Shown one piece after another: positions 1 to 15,761 of a stretch of 64,000 nucleotides of DNA; position 1 is the stretch's first letter, and every line of letters begins with the position of its first letter. The position numbers and the translations under genes are program-made. The notes below the pieces were generated by a model. The model saw only the letters and a list, made by a program, of their open reading frames with translations. It was not told where the DNA came from and searched no databases. Source of the DNA: Clostridium formicaceticum (lineage in GTDB: Bacteria > Bacillota > Clostridia > Peptostreptococcales > Natronincolaceae); NCBI RefSeq assembly GCF_001854185.1, contig NZ_CP017603.1:2604001-2668000 (forward strand). Direction: 5' to 3'.

Positions 1-1
1 G

Positions 2-289
2 AAGACGTTATTTTATACAGGTATAGGAAATATTTTGTTGTTGGGACTTTTTTTACTACTAATGTATTTTGATTTTAATAAGTACTTTACCTACTTTCAT
101 GTAATTTTCTTTGATAATGACCTCTGGATTTTAGATCCTAAGACAGAAATATTGATACAAATGGTTCCAGAGGCTTTTTTCTATGATACAGCTGTTAAAA
201 TAATTGGCTTATTTGTAAGTAGTATAATAGCTATTGCAGCTTTAGGCTACACTTTTTATCGAAGCCAGACTATATGGAAAGCTAAGTAA
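2..289 (+). CDS. DUF1461 / TIGR01906 integral membrane protein, 3' end
   Basis: The frame is open to the left window edge, so this is the C-terminal part of a longer gene. The visible part (about 95 residues) has a hydrophobic helix, then a conserved-looking segment YFHVIFFDNDLWILDP and PEAFFYD, then a last membrane helix and a short basic tail. That order (FH..FF.ND.W.LDP, then PE.FF.D, then TM) is what I know of the TIGR01906/DUF1461 family, whose function is unknown. It ends 85 bases before the RseC-like gene on the same strand. The TTG at 35 is an internal codon, not a start. Confidence 0.7.
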   Translation, partial: KTLFYTGIGNILLLGLFLLLMYFDFNKYFTYFHVIFFDNDLWILDPKTEILIQMVPEAFFYDTAVKIIGLFVSSIIAIAALGYTFYRSQTIWKAK

Positions 290-374
290 TAAGGGAAGAA
301 ATAATATATTTGAGAAACGCAAGTTGTTTTTAGATATTATGAAAAAACTAGAGAAACCAAAAGGAGGGATGTTT

Positions 375-803
375 ATGGAAAAGATAGGATTGATAAAGTC
401 TCTAGAAGGAGATAAGGCTATTGTTGAAATTCGCAGGGCTAGTGCTTGTGGAGAAAATTGTGCTTCTTGTAAAGGAGGATGTACTCCTACGGCGGTATAT
501 GTAACAGCAAAAAACCATGCTAATGCGTCAGTAGGGCAGTATGTAAAGTTAAAGTTAGAGAGTAAAAAGGTAATCAAGGCTGCTTTTTTAGTGTATTTGA
601 TTCCCTTATTAGGAATGTTTTTTGGCATTGCGGCAGGCCTACTAGGTGCAGAATACTTAGGATATGGGAACATAAAGGAGTTAATTGCTGCTGGGGCTGG
701 TTTTTTAATGCTCGCATTAGCCTATGTATTCATAAGCTATAAAGATAAAAAAATTAAAGAGGGAAAAGAGATGGAAATAGTCATAAGTCACATTATGAGT
801 TAA
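375..803 (+). CDS. RseC/MucC-family (SoxR-reducing system) membrane protein
   Basis: A 142-residue protein. The start chosen is ATG 375, since AGGAGG at 362-367 lies 7 bases upstream; the earlier in-frame codons at 324 and 369 lack a properly placed site. The N-terminal domain has four cysteines at about residues 25, 30, 33 and 37 (CGENCASCKGGC), as in the RseC/MucC family where they bind an Fe-S cluster or act in redox. Two membrane helices follow at about 68-90 and 100-118, then a charged tail. In Proteobacteria RseC modulates sigma-E signalling, and Rnf-linked members help reduce SoxR; in clostridia the family often accompanies Rnf complexes, but no rnf gene is visible here. Function in this host is inferred from family only. 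Confidence 0.85.
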   Translation: MEKIGLIKSLEGDKAIVEIRRASACGENCASCKGGCTPTAVYVTAKNHANASVGQYVKLKLESKKVIKAAFLVYLIPLLGMFFGIAAGLLGAEYLGYGNIKELIAAGAGFLMLALAYVFISYKDKKIKEGKEMEIVISHIMS

Positions 804-867
804 CTATATCACTTATTAAGGATTTTAGCAGATTCTAACTAACGAATTGAGAAAGGACGACTATGCC

Positions 868-1482
868 ATGGATATTCAAACAGATAAAATACGAAAAAGA
901 TATAATCGTATTGCAAAGGTGTATGATTTATTAGAATGTCCTATGGAAAAAATGGCTTTAGAGAAATGGAGAAAATCAATTTTTGAGGGATCACAGGGTA
1001 AAGTATTAGAGATAGGGGTAGGAACTGGTAAGAACATTGAATATTACCATGATAACATTGAAGTGACTGCCATTGACTTCAGCGCTAATATGTTAAAAAA
1101 AGCTAGAGAAAAGGCTCAAAAGTTAGGTAAACAAGTAGAATTAAGGGAGATGGATGCACAAAAAATGGATTTTCCTAATAATAGTTTTGATTATATTGTT
1201 GCTACCTGCGTTTTTTGCTCTGTACCAGATCCAATTAAAGGTTTTCAAGAGGTAAGAAGGGTATTGAAGCCTGGAGGGAAAGTGGTTTTGATAGAACACG
1301 TAAGAAGCGAAAAAAAGGTAGTAGGATTATTCATGGATCTTATGAATCCTGTTACGGTAAATCTCTATGGAGCTAATATCAATAGACGCACGGAGGAAAA
1401 CATAGGTTTAGCAGGATTTAAAAATGTAGAGGTGATTAATTTATGGAAGGATATAGTAAAGAAAATAGAAATAACAAAATAA
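868..1482 (+). CDS. class I SAM-dependent methyltransferase (UbiE-like)
   Basis: A 204-residue protein starting at ATG 868, with AAAGGA at 852-857 as binding site; the TTG at 847 has none. The SAM-binding glycine motif EIGVGTGKN is at about residues 48-56, followed by the acidic post-I motif (AIDFSANML) and a motif-IV-like stretch (FDYIVATCVFCSVPD), then LKPGGKVVLIEHV, which is typical of UbiE/MenG and arsenite or phospholipid methyltransferase relatives. The substrate cannot be told from the sequence. The C-terminal FKNVEVINLWKDIVKKIE resembles phosphatidylethanolamine or menaquinone methyltransferase ends. It is the last protein gene before the rRNA operons. Confidence 0.85.
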   Translation: MDIQTDKIRKRYNRIAKVYDLLECPMEKMALEKWRKSIFEGSQGKVLEIGVGTGKNIEYYHDNIEVTAIDFSANMLKKAREKAQKLGKQVELREMDAQKMDFPNNSFDYIVATCVFCSVPDPIKGFQEVRRVLKPGGKVVLIEHVRSEKKVVGLFMDLMNPVTVNLYGANINRRTEENIGLAGFKNVEVINLWKDIVKKIEITK

Positions 1483-1671
1483 AGCAACTGTACTATTTTG
1501 TTAAAACGAATAGCCAAGGAGGACCAATAGATGAATTTTAGAGGCAAAACAATTTTAGAGGCAAAACAATGAAAAATCAAAGTGGGAATGTGGTATAGTG
1601 GTAAAAGTGTCGCTAAGTGGGAATGGTGGGAAAGCAGAAAAATAGACATAGGTAAAAAATTTTTAAAAAGT
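1483..1671 (+). other. gap upstream of rRNA operon 1: tandem repeat, 13-codon ORF, weak P1
   Basis: An 18-bp unit (TTTTAGAGGCAAAACAAT) is repeated in tandem at 1535-1570. AGGAGG at 1519-1524 precedes a 13-codon reading frame starting at ATG 1531 inside this repeat. At 1594-1599 TATAGT followed by GGTAAAAG matches the P1 -10 region of the second rRNA operon, but no TTGACA-like -35 sits 17-18 bases upstream, so P1 looks decayed here. No protein gene is supported. Confidence 0.4.
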
Positions 1672-1672
1672 G

Positions 1673-1702
1673 TTGACATAAGATAGCAAAGTGTGCTATA
1701 GT
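1673..1702 (+). promoter_or_regulatory. rRNA operon 1 promoter (P2)
   Basis: TTGACA at 1673-1678 and TATAGT at 1697-1702 are separated by 18 bases, just upstream of the rRNA leader (CTTTGAAAATTAAACAG, a boxA-like antitermination region at about 1740). The same promoter is found before the second operon. Confidence 0.9.
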
Positions 1703-1826
1703 AGTTAAGTCGCCAAACGAGGGCGGCAGAAAAAAAGATCTTTGAAAATTAAACAGTATAGATATTAAGCCAGCAACCTGAAAGATTCTGATGAATTTTT
1801 AGAAGGTAAGAAATTAAGGAAGTTAT

Positions 1827-1883
1827 AAATTTTATGTTTCCTTTAGTGATAAAAAACCAAAGGAAACGAAACATAAAATTTCT
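1827..1883 (+). repeat. 16S leader hairpin
   Basis: AAATTTTATGTTTCCTTT near 1827 pairs with AAAGGAAAC-GAAACATAAAATTT ending at 1883, giving a long stem in the pre-16S leader; an identical stem precedes the second 16S gene. Confidence 0.75.
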
Positions 1884-1894
1884 AACAAAGTAGC

Positions 1895-1920
1895 TAACAC
1901 AAAATCAAAGATTTTGGTTA
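1895..1920 (+). repeat. palindromic repeat copy 1 (5' arm of 16S processing stem)
   Basis: CTAACACAAAATCAAAGATTTTGGTT lies 8 bases before 16S. It can pair with the copy after 16S (3523-3549) at 25 of 26 positions, so the two arms form the usual processing stem. Related copies occur at 7160, 14646, 16961, 27722 and 57885. Confidence 0.8.
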
Positions 1921-1927
1921 CAATACT

Positions 1928-3459
<1,532 letters not shown>

Positions 3460-3522
3460 AAGGAGAAAGGCTTTTACTATACTGTTTAATTTTGAGGGAC
3501 TTTTGTTTCTCAATAAGCAGAC

Positions 3523-3549
3523 AACCAAAATCTTAGATTTTGTGTTAGT
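3523..3549 (+). repeat. palindromic repeat copy 2 (3' arm of 16S processing stem)
   Basis: AACCAAAATCTTAGATTTTGTGTTAG is the near-perfect reverse complement of the element at 1895-1920. The element is also internally palindromic (CCAAAATC/GATTTTG). The rest of the 16S-tRNA spacer (3460-3640) holds no gene. Confidence 0.8.
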
Positions 3550-3640
3550 CGCTTAGTTAAAAATTCTGTAATTCACGACAATGGTTTTAAACCAACAAAA
3601 AATGAATGGAAGAATTTTTAACATCCTTTACAAACAAAGT

Positions 3641-3716
3641 GGGGGCGTAGCTCAGTTGGGAGAGCACCTGCCTTGCAAGCAGGGGGTCAGGAGTTCGACT
3701 CTCCTCGTCTCCACCA
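3641..3716 (+). tRNA. tRNA-Ala (TGC), in 16S-23S spacer 1
   Basis: Cloverleaf with loop CTTGCAA, encoded CCA end, and the G3-U70 wobble pair that marks tRNA-Ala. Spacer location between 16S and 23S is common in Clostridia. Confidence 0.97.
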
Positions 3717-3823
3717 AAGAACATGGTAGAAAGTACCATGTTAAAAAGATTGACAAAAGGAAAAGAATTTGATAGAATAATATTCTTGACGATTCTTAAA
3801 TTGTTCTAAATTGTTCTTTGAAA

Positions 3824-3881
3824 ACTAAACAATGTTATGAGAATGTTATGAGAAAGAAAAAAGCTGAAGTAATTCACTAAA
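3824..3881 (+). other. pre-23S leader with boxA-like block and 11-bp tandem duplication
   Basis: CTTTGAAAACTAAACAATG repeats the boxA-like block of the 16S leader. Operon 1 then has AATGTTATGAG in tandem (3831-3852); operon 2 has one diverged unit, which accounts for most of the length change between the operons. Confidence 0.55.
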
Positions 3882-6942
<3,061 letters not shown>

Positions 6943-7202
6943 ATATACTCATACATTGTTTAGTTTTGAGGGAATAATACCTCAAATTAAATAAGACATA
7001 GGTCATAAGCTTGTGTTAGCTTATTCCCAACGGAATTTTCATTAGAAAAAACCCAATGAAATTCGTCGTGAAACGCTAACTAAGTGACCAACAAAGGATG
7101 TTAGAAAGTCTCATGATTCCTTCTGATGAAAAGAAGGAAAGGAATCAATCGATTTCTAACTAAGTGACTGACACAAAATTAAAGATTTTGGTCATCTACT
7201 TA
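6943..7202 (+). other. 23S-5S spacer 1 with processing hairpins
   Basis: Holds two hairpins (GAATTTTCATT/AATGAAATTC near 7033-7063; GATTCCTTCT/AGGAAAGGAATC near 7111-7150) and a half copy of the palindromic repeat at 7075-7100. No gene seen. Confidence 0.6.
7160..7202 (+). repeat. palindromic repeat copy 3 (before 5S)
   Basis: CTAAGTGACTGACACAAAAT, then TAAAGATTTTGGTCATCTACTTA. It abuts the 5S gene and is the same family as the 16S-flanking arms and the dispersed intergenic copies. Confidence 0.8.
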
Positions 7203-7320
7203 ATATCGTGACAATAGCGAAGGGGTCACACCTGTTCCCATACCGAACACAGTAGTTAAGCCCTTCAGCGCTGATGGTACTTGGCGGGAAGCTGCCTGGG
7301 AGAGTAGGTCGTTGCGATAT
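7203..7320 (+). rRNA. rrf: 5S ribosomal RNA, copy 1
   Basis: ATATCG and CGATAT pair at the ends (helix I); the core contains CACACCTGTTCCCATACCGA and GGTACTTGGCGGGAAG-CTGCCTGGGAGAGTAGGTCG, typical bacterial 5S blocks. Confidence 0.95.
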
Positions 7321-7323
7321 GAT

Positions 7324-7397
7324 GCGGGTGTAGTTCAGTGGTAGAACTTCAGCCTTCCAAGCTGACCGCGAGGGTTCGATTCCCTTCACCCGCTCCA
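7324..7397 (+). tRNA. tRNA-Gly (TCC)
   Basis: Acceptor GCGGGTG, anticodon loop CTTCCAA, encoded CCA. First gene of the ten-tRNA block that follows 5S copy 1. Confidence 0.96.
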
Positions 7398-7406
7398 ATT
7401 AAATAT

Positions 7407-7483
7407 GTACCCATAGCTCAGCAGGATAGAGCAACGGCCTTCTAAGCCGTGTGTCCGGGGTTCGAATCCCTGTGGGTACGCCA
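7407..7483 (+). tRNA. tRNA-Arg (TCT)
   Basis: Acceptor GTACCCA, anticodon loop CTTCTAA in an ACGGC/GCCGT stem, T-loop TTCGAAT, encoded CCA. Confidence 0.96.
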
Positions 7484-7487
7484 TAAA

Positions 7488-7563
7488 GATCCATTAGCTC
7501 AGTCGGTAGAGCACCTGACTTTTAATCAGGGTGTCCCGCGTTCGAGTCGCGGATGGATCACCA
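7488..7563 (+). tRNA. tRNA-Lys (TTT), copy 1
   Basis: Anticodon loop CTTTTAA in a CTGA/TCAG stem, encoded CCA. The same sequence recurs at 15327-15402. Confidence 0.96.
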
Positions 7564-7566
7564 AAT

Positions 7567-7655
7567 GGAGAGGTGTCCGAGTGGTTTAAGGAGCTGGTCT
7601 TGAAAACCAGTGACTCCGAAAGGGGCCGTGGGTTCGAATCCCACCCTCTCCGCCA
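7567..7655 (+). tRNA. tRNA-Ser (TGA)
   Basis: Class II tRNA with a long variable arm; anticodon loop CTTGAAA, G73 discriminator, encoded CCA. Confidence 0.96.
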
Positions 7656-7677
7656 ATGTAACAATCGTAAATTACTA

Positions 7678-7769
7678 GGAGAAGTACTCAAGTAGGCTGA
7701 AGAGGACGGTTTGCTAAACCGTTAGGTCGTGTAAGCGGCGCGCGGGTTCGAATCCCGCCTTCTCCGCCA
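7678..7769 (+). tRNA. tRNA-Ser (GCT)
   Basis: Class II tRNA with a long variable arm; anticodon loop TTGCTAA in an ACGGT/ACCGT stem, G73, encoded CCA. Confidence 0.95.
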
Positions 7770-7773
7770 TTTT

Positions 7774-7850
7774 CCGGGTGTAGCGCAGTTTGGTAGCGCA
7801 CATGGTTTGGGACCATGGGGTCGGGAGTTCGAATCTCTCCACCCGGACCA
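7774..7850 (+). tRNA. tRNA-Pro (TGG)
   Basis: Acceptor CCGGGTG pairs with CACCCGG; D-stem GCGC, anticodon loop TTTGGGA, A73, encoded CCA. Confidence 0.96.
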
Positions 7851-7862
7851 TTCAATATAATT

Positions 7863-7939
<77 letters not shown>

Positions 7940-7947
7940 ATAAATTT

Positions 7948-8023
7948 GCCCAGATAGCTCAGTCGGTAGAGCAGGGGACTGAAAATCCCCGTGTCGGTGG
8001 TTCGATTCCGCCTCTGGGCACCA
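7948..8023 (+). tRNA. tRNA-Phe (GAA)
   Basis: Acceptor GCCCAGA, anticodon loop CTGAAAA in a GGGGA/TCCCC stem, encoded CCA. Confidence 0.96.
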
Positions 8024-8050
8024 TTTTAATTTTAAATGCGTATGAAACAC

Positions 8051-8127
8051 GGCGGCATAGCTCAGCTGGCTAGAGCGTTCGGTTCATACCCGAAAGGTCA
8101 CAGGTTCGATTCCTGTTGCCGCTACCA
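8051..8127 (+). tRNA. tRNA-Met (CAT), elongator
   Basis: Anticodon loop TTCATAC. The stem TTCGG/CCGAA lacks the GGG/CCC initiator mark, and position 1-72 is not C-A, so this is the elongator species. A CAT-anticodon tRNA could also be tRNA-Ile2 after lysidine modification; overall features favour Met. Confidence 0.85.
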
Positions 8128-8128
8128 G

Positions 8129-8205
8129 GGCCCGGTAGTTCAGTTGGTTAGAATGCCAGCCTGTCACGCTGGAGGTCGAGGGTTCGAGTCCCTTCCGGGT
8201 CGCCA
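8129..8205 (+). tRNA. tRNA-Asp (GTC), copy 1
   Basis: Anticodon loop CTGTCAC, G73, encoded CCA. Acceptor GGCCCGG/CCGGGTC; the second copy at 14568 has the C-G pair at position 5 replaced by T-A. Confidence 0.96.
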
Positions 8206-8228
8206 TTTACAAAAATGGCTTTTTTTTA
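8202..8228 (+). terminator. terminator after tRNA block 1
   Basis: GCCATTT (8202-8208) pairs with AAATGGC (8213-8219), followed by eight T. The 5' arm uses the last four bases of tRNA-Asp. Confidence 0.85.
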
Positions 8229-8394
8229 TTTAAGGAGTTATAATTCTCCTTCTTTCTTCTAAGAGATAGATCACCATAGATTGTCAGTGATTTAGCCCCG
8301 TAAAAAGTTCTTAATTATATATTATCTTAATTATATATTATCTTAATCCTAGTAATTTTCTCGGGCATGTTTTCATTATTTTTTTAAAAACCAC
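8229..8394. other. gap between tRNA block 1 and rRNA operon 2
   Basis: AT-rich; a 15-base unit TTAATTATATATTAT-C is repeated in tandem at about 8311-8345. I see no gene. Confidence 0.5.
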
Positions 8395-8423
8395 TTGACA
8401 AGAGCAGAAAAGTTTGATATAGT
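8395..8423 (+). promoter_or_regulatory. rRNA operon 2 promoter P1
   Basis: TTGACA 8395-8400, 17-base spacer, TATAGT 8418-8423. Operon 1 keeps only the -10 part of this promoter. Confidence 0.85.
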
Positions 8424-8503
8424 AGTAAAAGTCGCCGCCAGCAAGGGGTGACAGGAAAGAAGAAAGTTCGACACAGATGAAAAAGAATTTTTTTAAAAAA
8501 GTG

Positions 8504-8533
8504 TTGACATAAGATAGCAAAGTGTGCTATAGT
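8504..8533 (+). promoter_or_regulatory. rRNA operon 2 promoter P2
   Basis: TTGACA 8504-8509, 18-base spacer, TATAGT 8528-8533, same as the operon 1 promoter. Confidence 0.88.
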
Positions 8534-8725
8534 AGTTAAGTCGCCAAACGAGGGCGGCAGAAAAAAAGGTCTTTGAAAATTAAACAGTATAGATATTAAG
8601 CCAGCAACCTGAAAGATTCTGATGAATTTTTAGAAGGTAAGAAATTAAGGAAGTTGTAAATTTTATGTTTCCTTTAGTGATAAAAAACCAAAGGAAACGA
8701 AACATAAAATTTCTAACAAAGTAGC

Positions 8726-8751
8726 TAACACAAAATCAAAGATTTTGGTTA
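8726..8751 (+). repeat. palindromic repeat copy 4 (5' arm of 16S stem, operon 2)
   Basis: Same sequence and position as the element before 16S copy 1; pairs with 10354-10380. Confidence 0.8.
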
Positions 8752-8758
8752 CAATACT

Positions 8759-10298
<1,540 letters not shown>

Positions 10299-10353
10299 AG
10301 GCTTTTACTATACTGTTTAATTTTGAGGGACTTTTGTTTCTCAATAAGCAGAC

Positions 10354-10380
10354 AACCAAAATCTTAGATTTTGTGTTAGT
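10354..10380 (+). repeat. palindromic repeat copy 5 (3' arm of 16S stem, operon 2)
   Basis: Identical to the element after 16S copy 1. Confidence 0.8.
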
Positions 10381-10471
10381 CGCTTAGTTAAAAATTCTGT
10401 AATCCACGACAATGGTTTTAAACCAACAAAAAATGAATGGAAGAATTTTTAACATCCTTTACAAACAAAGT

Positions 10472-10547
10472 GGGGGCGTAGCTCAGTTGGGAGAGCACCT
10501 GCCTTGCAAGCAGGGGGTCAGGAGTTCGACTCTCCTCGTCTCCACCA
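10472..10547 (+). tRNA. tRNA-Ala (TGC), in 16S-23S spacer 2
   Basis: Identical to the operon 1 copy, including G3-U70 and encoded CCA. Confidence 0.97.
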
Positions 10548-10702
10548 AAGAACATGGTAGAAAGTACCATGTTAAAAAGATTGACAAAAGGAAAAGAATT
10601 TGATAGAATAATATTCTTGACGATTCTTAAATTGTTCTAAATTGTTCTTTGAAAACTAAACAATGATATGAGAAAGAAAAAAAGCTGAAGTAATTCACTA
10701 AA

Positions 10703-13763
<3,061 letters not shown>

Positions 13764-14020
13764 ATAACTCATACATTGTTTAGTTTTGAGGGAATAATAC
13801 CTCAAATTAAATAAGACATAGGTCATAAGCTGATGTTAGCTTATTCCCAACGGATTTTCATTAAGAAAACCCAATGAAATTCGTCGTGAAACGCTAACTA
13901 AGTGACCAACAAAGGATGTTAGAAAGTCTCATGATTCCTTCTGATGAAAAGAAGGAAAGGAATCAATCGATTTCTAACTAAGTGACTGACACAAAATTAA
14001 AGATTTTGGTCATCTACTTA
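13764..14020 (+). other. 23S-5S spacer 2
   Basis: Near copy of spacer 1 with the same hairpins; small indels (for example one fewer base pair of TA after the 23S end). The palindromic repeat ends at the 5S gene (about 13980-14022). Confidence 0.6.
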
Positions 14021-14138
14021 ATATCGTGACAATAGCGAAGGGGTCACACCTGTTCCCATACCGAACACAGTAGTTAAGCCCTTCAGCGCTGATGGTACTT
14101 GGCGGGAAGCTGCCTGGGAGAGTAGGTCGTTGCGATAT
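14021..14138 (+). rRNA. rrf: 5S ribosomal RNA, copy 2
   Basis: Same sequence as copy 1, with ATATCG/CGATAT terminal pairing. Confidence 0.95.
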
Positions 14139-14144
14139 AGAAGT

Positions 14145-14219
14145 TCCAGAGTAGCTCAATGGTGGAGCACCCGGCTGTTAACCGGTAGGTTGGAGGTTCG
14201 AGTCCTCTCTCTGGAGCCA
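14145..14219 (+). tRNA. tRNA-Asn (GTT)
   Basis: Acceptor TCCAGAG/CTCTGGA, anticodon loop CTGTTAA, G73, encoded CCA. First of fifteen tRNAs after operon 2. Confidence 0.96.
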
Positions 14220-14225
14220 AAAAAA

Positions 14226-14314
14226 GCCGAAGTGGCGGAACTGGCAGACGCACAGGACTTAAAATCCTGCGGTCCTTCAAGATCGTACCGGTTCGATTCC
14301 GGTCTTCGGCACCA
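14226..14314 (+). tRNA. tRNA-Leu (TAA)
   Basis: Class II tRNA with a long variable arm; anticodon loop CTTAAAA, A73, encoded CCA. Confidence 0.96.
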
Positions 14315-14319
14315 AATAA

Positions 14320-14395
14320 CGCGGGGTAGAGCAGTTGGTAGCTCGTCGGGCTCATAACCCGGAGGCCGCAGGTTCAAGTCCTGTCCCCGCAACCA
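14320..14395 (+). tRNA. tRNA-fMet (CAT), initiator
   Basis: Loop CTCATAA in a stem with three G-C pairs (GGG/CCC), and unpaired C1-A72: both initiator marks. Confidence 0.95.
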
Positions 14396-14399
14396 TTTT

Positions 14400-14474
14400 G
14401 GCCCCTTGGTCAAGCGGTTAAGACACCGCCCTTTCACGGCGGTAACAGGGGTTCGATTCCCCTAGGGGTCACCA
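14400..14474 (+). tRNA. tRNA-Glu (TTC)
   Basis: Acceptor GGCCCCT, anticodon loop CTTTCAC in a CCGCC/GGCGG stem, encoded CCA. Confidence 0.96.
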
Positions 14475-14480
14475 AAAAAT

Positions 14481-14556
14481 GGGCGCATAGCTCAGCTGGG
14501 AGAGCACCTGCCTTACAAGCAGGGGGTCACAGGTTCAAGTCCTGTTGCGCCCACCA
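14481..14556 (+). tRNA. tRNA-Val (TAC)
   Basis: Acceptor GGGCGCA, anticodon loop CTTACAA, A73, encoded CCA. Confidence 0.96.
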
Positions 14557-14567
14557 TGAAAATACGC

Positions 14568-14644
14568 GGCCTGGTAGTTCAGTTGGTTAGAATGCCAGCC
14601 TGTCACGCTGGAGGTCGAGGGTTCGAGTCCCTTCCAGGTCGCCA
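14568..14644 (+). tRNA. tRNA-Asp (GTC), copy 2
   Basis: Differs from copy 1 by a T-A pair at acceptor position 5-68 (GGCCTGG/CCAGGTC), a compensatory change. Confidence 0.96.
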
Positions 14645-14645
14645 T

Positions 14646-14735
14646 AAGTAGACAACCAAAATCTTTGATTTTGTGTTGGTCACTTACTTAGCGTTTCGAA
14701 ACACATTTCAATGGTTCAACTTAAGTAAAATGTGT
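14646..14735 (+). repeat. palindromic repeat copy inside tRNA block 2, plus hairpin
   Basis: 14646-14690 is the palindromic repeat in the orientation of the post-16S arm. It is followed by a hairpin (CGAAACACATTT near 14698 with AAATGTGTTGCG near 14730). Together they form the 124-base gap between tRNA-Asp and tRNA-Thr. Confidence 0.75.
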
Positions 14736-14768
14736 TGCGAAAAAGCTAAGAACATTATTAATAAACTT

Positions 14769-14844
14769 GCTGGTGTAGCTCAATTGGCAGAGCAGCTGAT
14801 TTGTAATCAGCAGGTTGCGGGTTCGAGTCCCATCACCAGCTCCA
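14769..14844 (+). tRNA. tRNA-Thr (TGT)
   Basis: Anticodon loop TTTGTAA in a GCTGA/TCAGC stem, encoded CCA. Confidence 0.96.
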
Positions 14845-14847
14845 ACT

Positions 14848-14932
14848 GGAGGGATTCCCGAGTGGCCAAAGGGGGCAGACTGTAAATCTGTTGTCGACGA
14901 CTTCGAAGGTTCGAATCCTTCTCCCTCCACCA
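14848..14932 (+). tRNA. tRNA-Tyr (GTA)
   Basis: Class II tRNA; anticodon loop CTGTAAA, A73, encoded CCA. Confidence 0.96.
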
Positions 14933-14951
14933 TAATATATATAACACACAT

Positions 14952-15034
14952 GCGGGTGTGGCGGAATTGGCAGACGCACTAGACTTAGGATCTAGCGGGC
15001 GACCGTGGGGGTTCAAGTCCCTCCACCCGCACCA
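14952..15034 (+). tRNA. tRNA-Leu (TAG)
   Basis: Class II tRNA; anticodon loop CTTAGGA in a CTAGA/TCTAG stem, encoded CCA. Confidence 0.96.
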
Positions 15035-15058
15035 ATTAAACTATATAGAAATTATTAT

Positions 15059-15133
15059 GCGGAAGTGGCTCAGTGGTAGAGCATCGCCTTGCCAAGGCGA
15101 GGGTCGCGGGTTCGAGTCCCGTCTTCCGCTCCA
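15059..15133 (+). tRNA. tRNA-Gly (GCC)
   Basis: Anticodon loop TTGCCAA in a TCGCC/GGCGA stem, encoded CCA. Confidence 0.96.
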
Positions 15134-15146
15134 TTTTTATGTATAT

Positions 15147-15223
15147 GGTGGATGTAGTCAAGCGGTTAAGACACAGGATTGTGGCTCCTGCATGCGTGGG
15201 TTCGAATCCCATCATCCACCCCA
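15147..15223 (+). tRNA. tRNA-His (GTG)
   Basis: Anticodon loop TTGTGGC; the extra 5' G opposite C73 (His identity) is encoded. Confidence 0.96.
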
Positions 15224-15244
15224 CTAGAAAATTCATACAAATGA

Positions 15245-15320
15245 TGGGATATAGCCAAGTCGGTAAGGCAACGGACTTTGACTCCGTCATTCGCAGGTTC
15301 GAGTCCTGCTATCCCAGCCA
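15245..15320 (+). tRNA. tRNA-Gln (TTG)
   Basis: Acceptor TGGGATA/TATCCCA, anticodon loop CTTTGAC, G73, encoded CCA. Confidence 0.96.
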
Positions 15321-15326
15321 AAACGA

Positions 15327-15402
15327 GATCCATTAGCTCAGTCGGTAGAGCACCTGACTTTTAATCAGGGTGTCCCGCGTTCGAGTCGCGGATGGATCAC
15401 CA
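15327..15402 (+). tRNA. tRNA-Lys (TTT), copy 2
   Basis: Same sequence as the copy at 7488-7563. Confidence 0.96.
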
Positions 15403-15410
15403 AAATAGGT

Positions 15411-15485
<75 letters not shown>

Positions 15486-15494
15486 AAAAAATAT

Positions 15495-15571
15495 GCGCTC
15501 ATAGCTCAGCTGGATAGAGTGTCTGACTACGAATCAGAAGGTCGGGAGTTCGAATCTCTCTGGGCGCACCA
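15495..15571 (+). tRNA. tRNA-Arg (ACG)
   Basis: Anticodon loop CTACGAA in a CTGA/TCAG stem, encoded CCA. A34 is expected to be inosine. Confidence 0.96.
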
Positions 15572-15578
15572 GATGAAG

Positions 15579-15610
15579 CTCTGTAATCATAATGATTAGA
15601 GAGTTTTTTT
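15579..15610 (+). terminator. terminator after tRNA block 2
   Basis: CTCT-GTAATCAT pairs with ATGATTA-GAGAG, followed by seven T. Confidence 0.85.
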
Positions 15611-15709
15611 ATGTTTTTTGATATGCAAACTATTATCATTGTGGTAGCTTAATTTTGATAAAAGTCTCAATTTTAGACAGAAGAGAAGAAGGATTCATTT
15701 CATCTAGTG

Positions 15710-15743
15710 CAAAGTAGATTGCAATTAACTGCAATCTACTTTG
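15710..15743. terminator. inverted repeat downstream of threonine aldolase-like gene
   Basis: CAAAGTAGATTGCA and TGCAATCTACTTTG make a perfect 14-bp stem with a 6-base loop, 18 bases beyond the stop of the minus-strand gene. There is no clear T run on either side, so terminator function is only likely. Confidence 0.55.
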
Positions 15744-15761
15744 TCTTCTGTTTGGGGTAAC

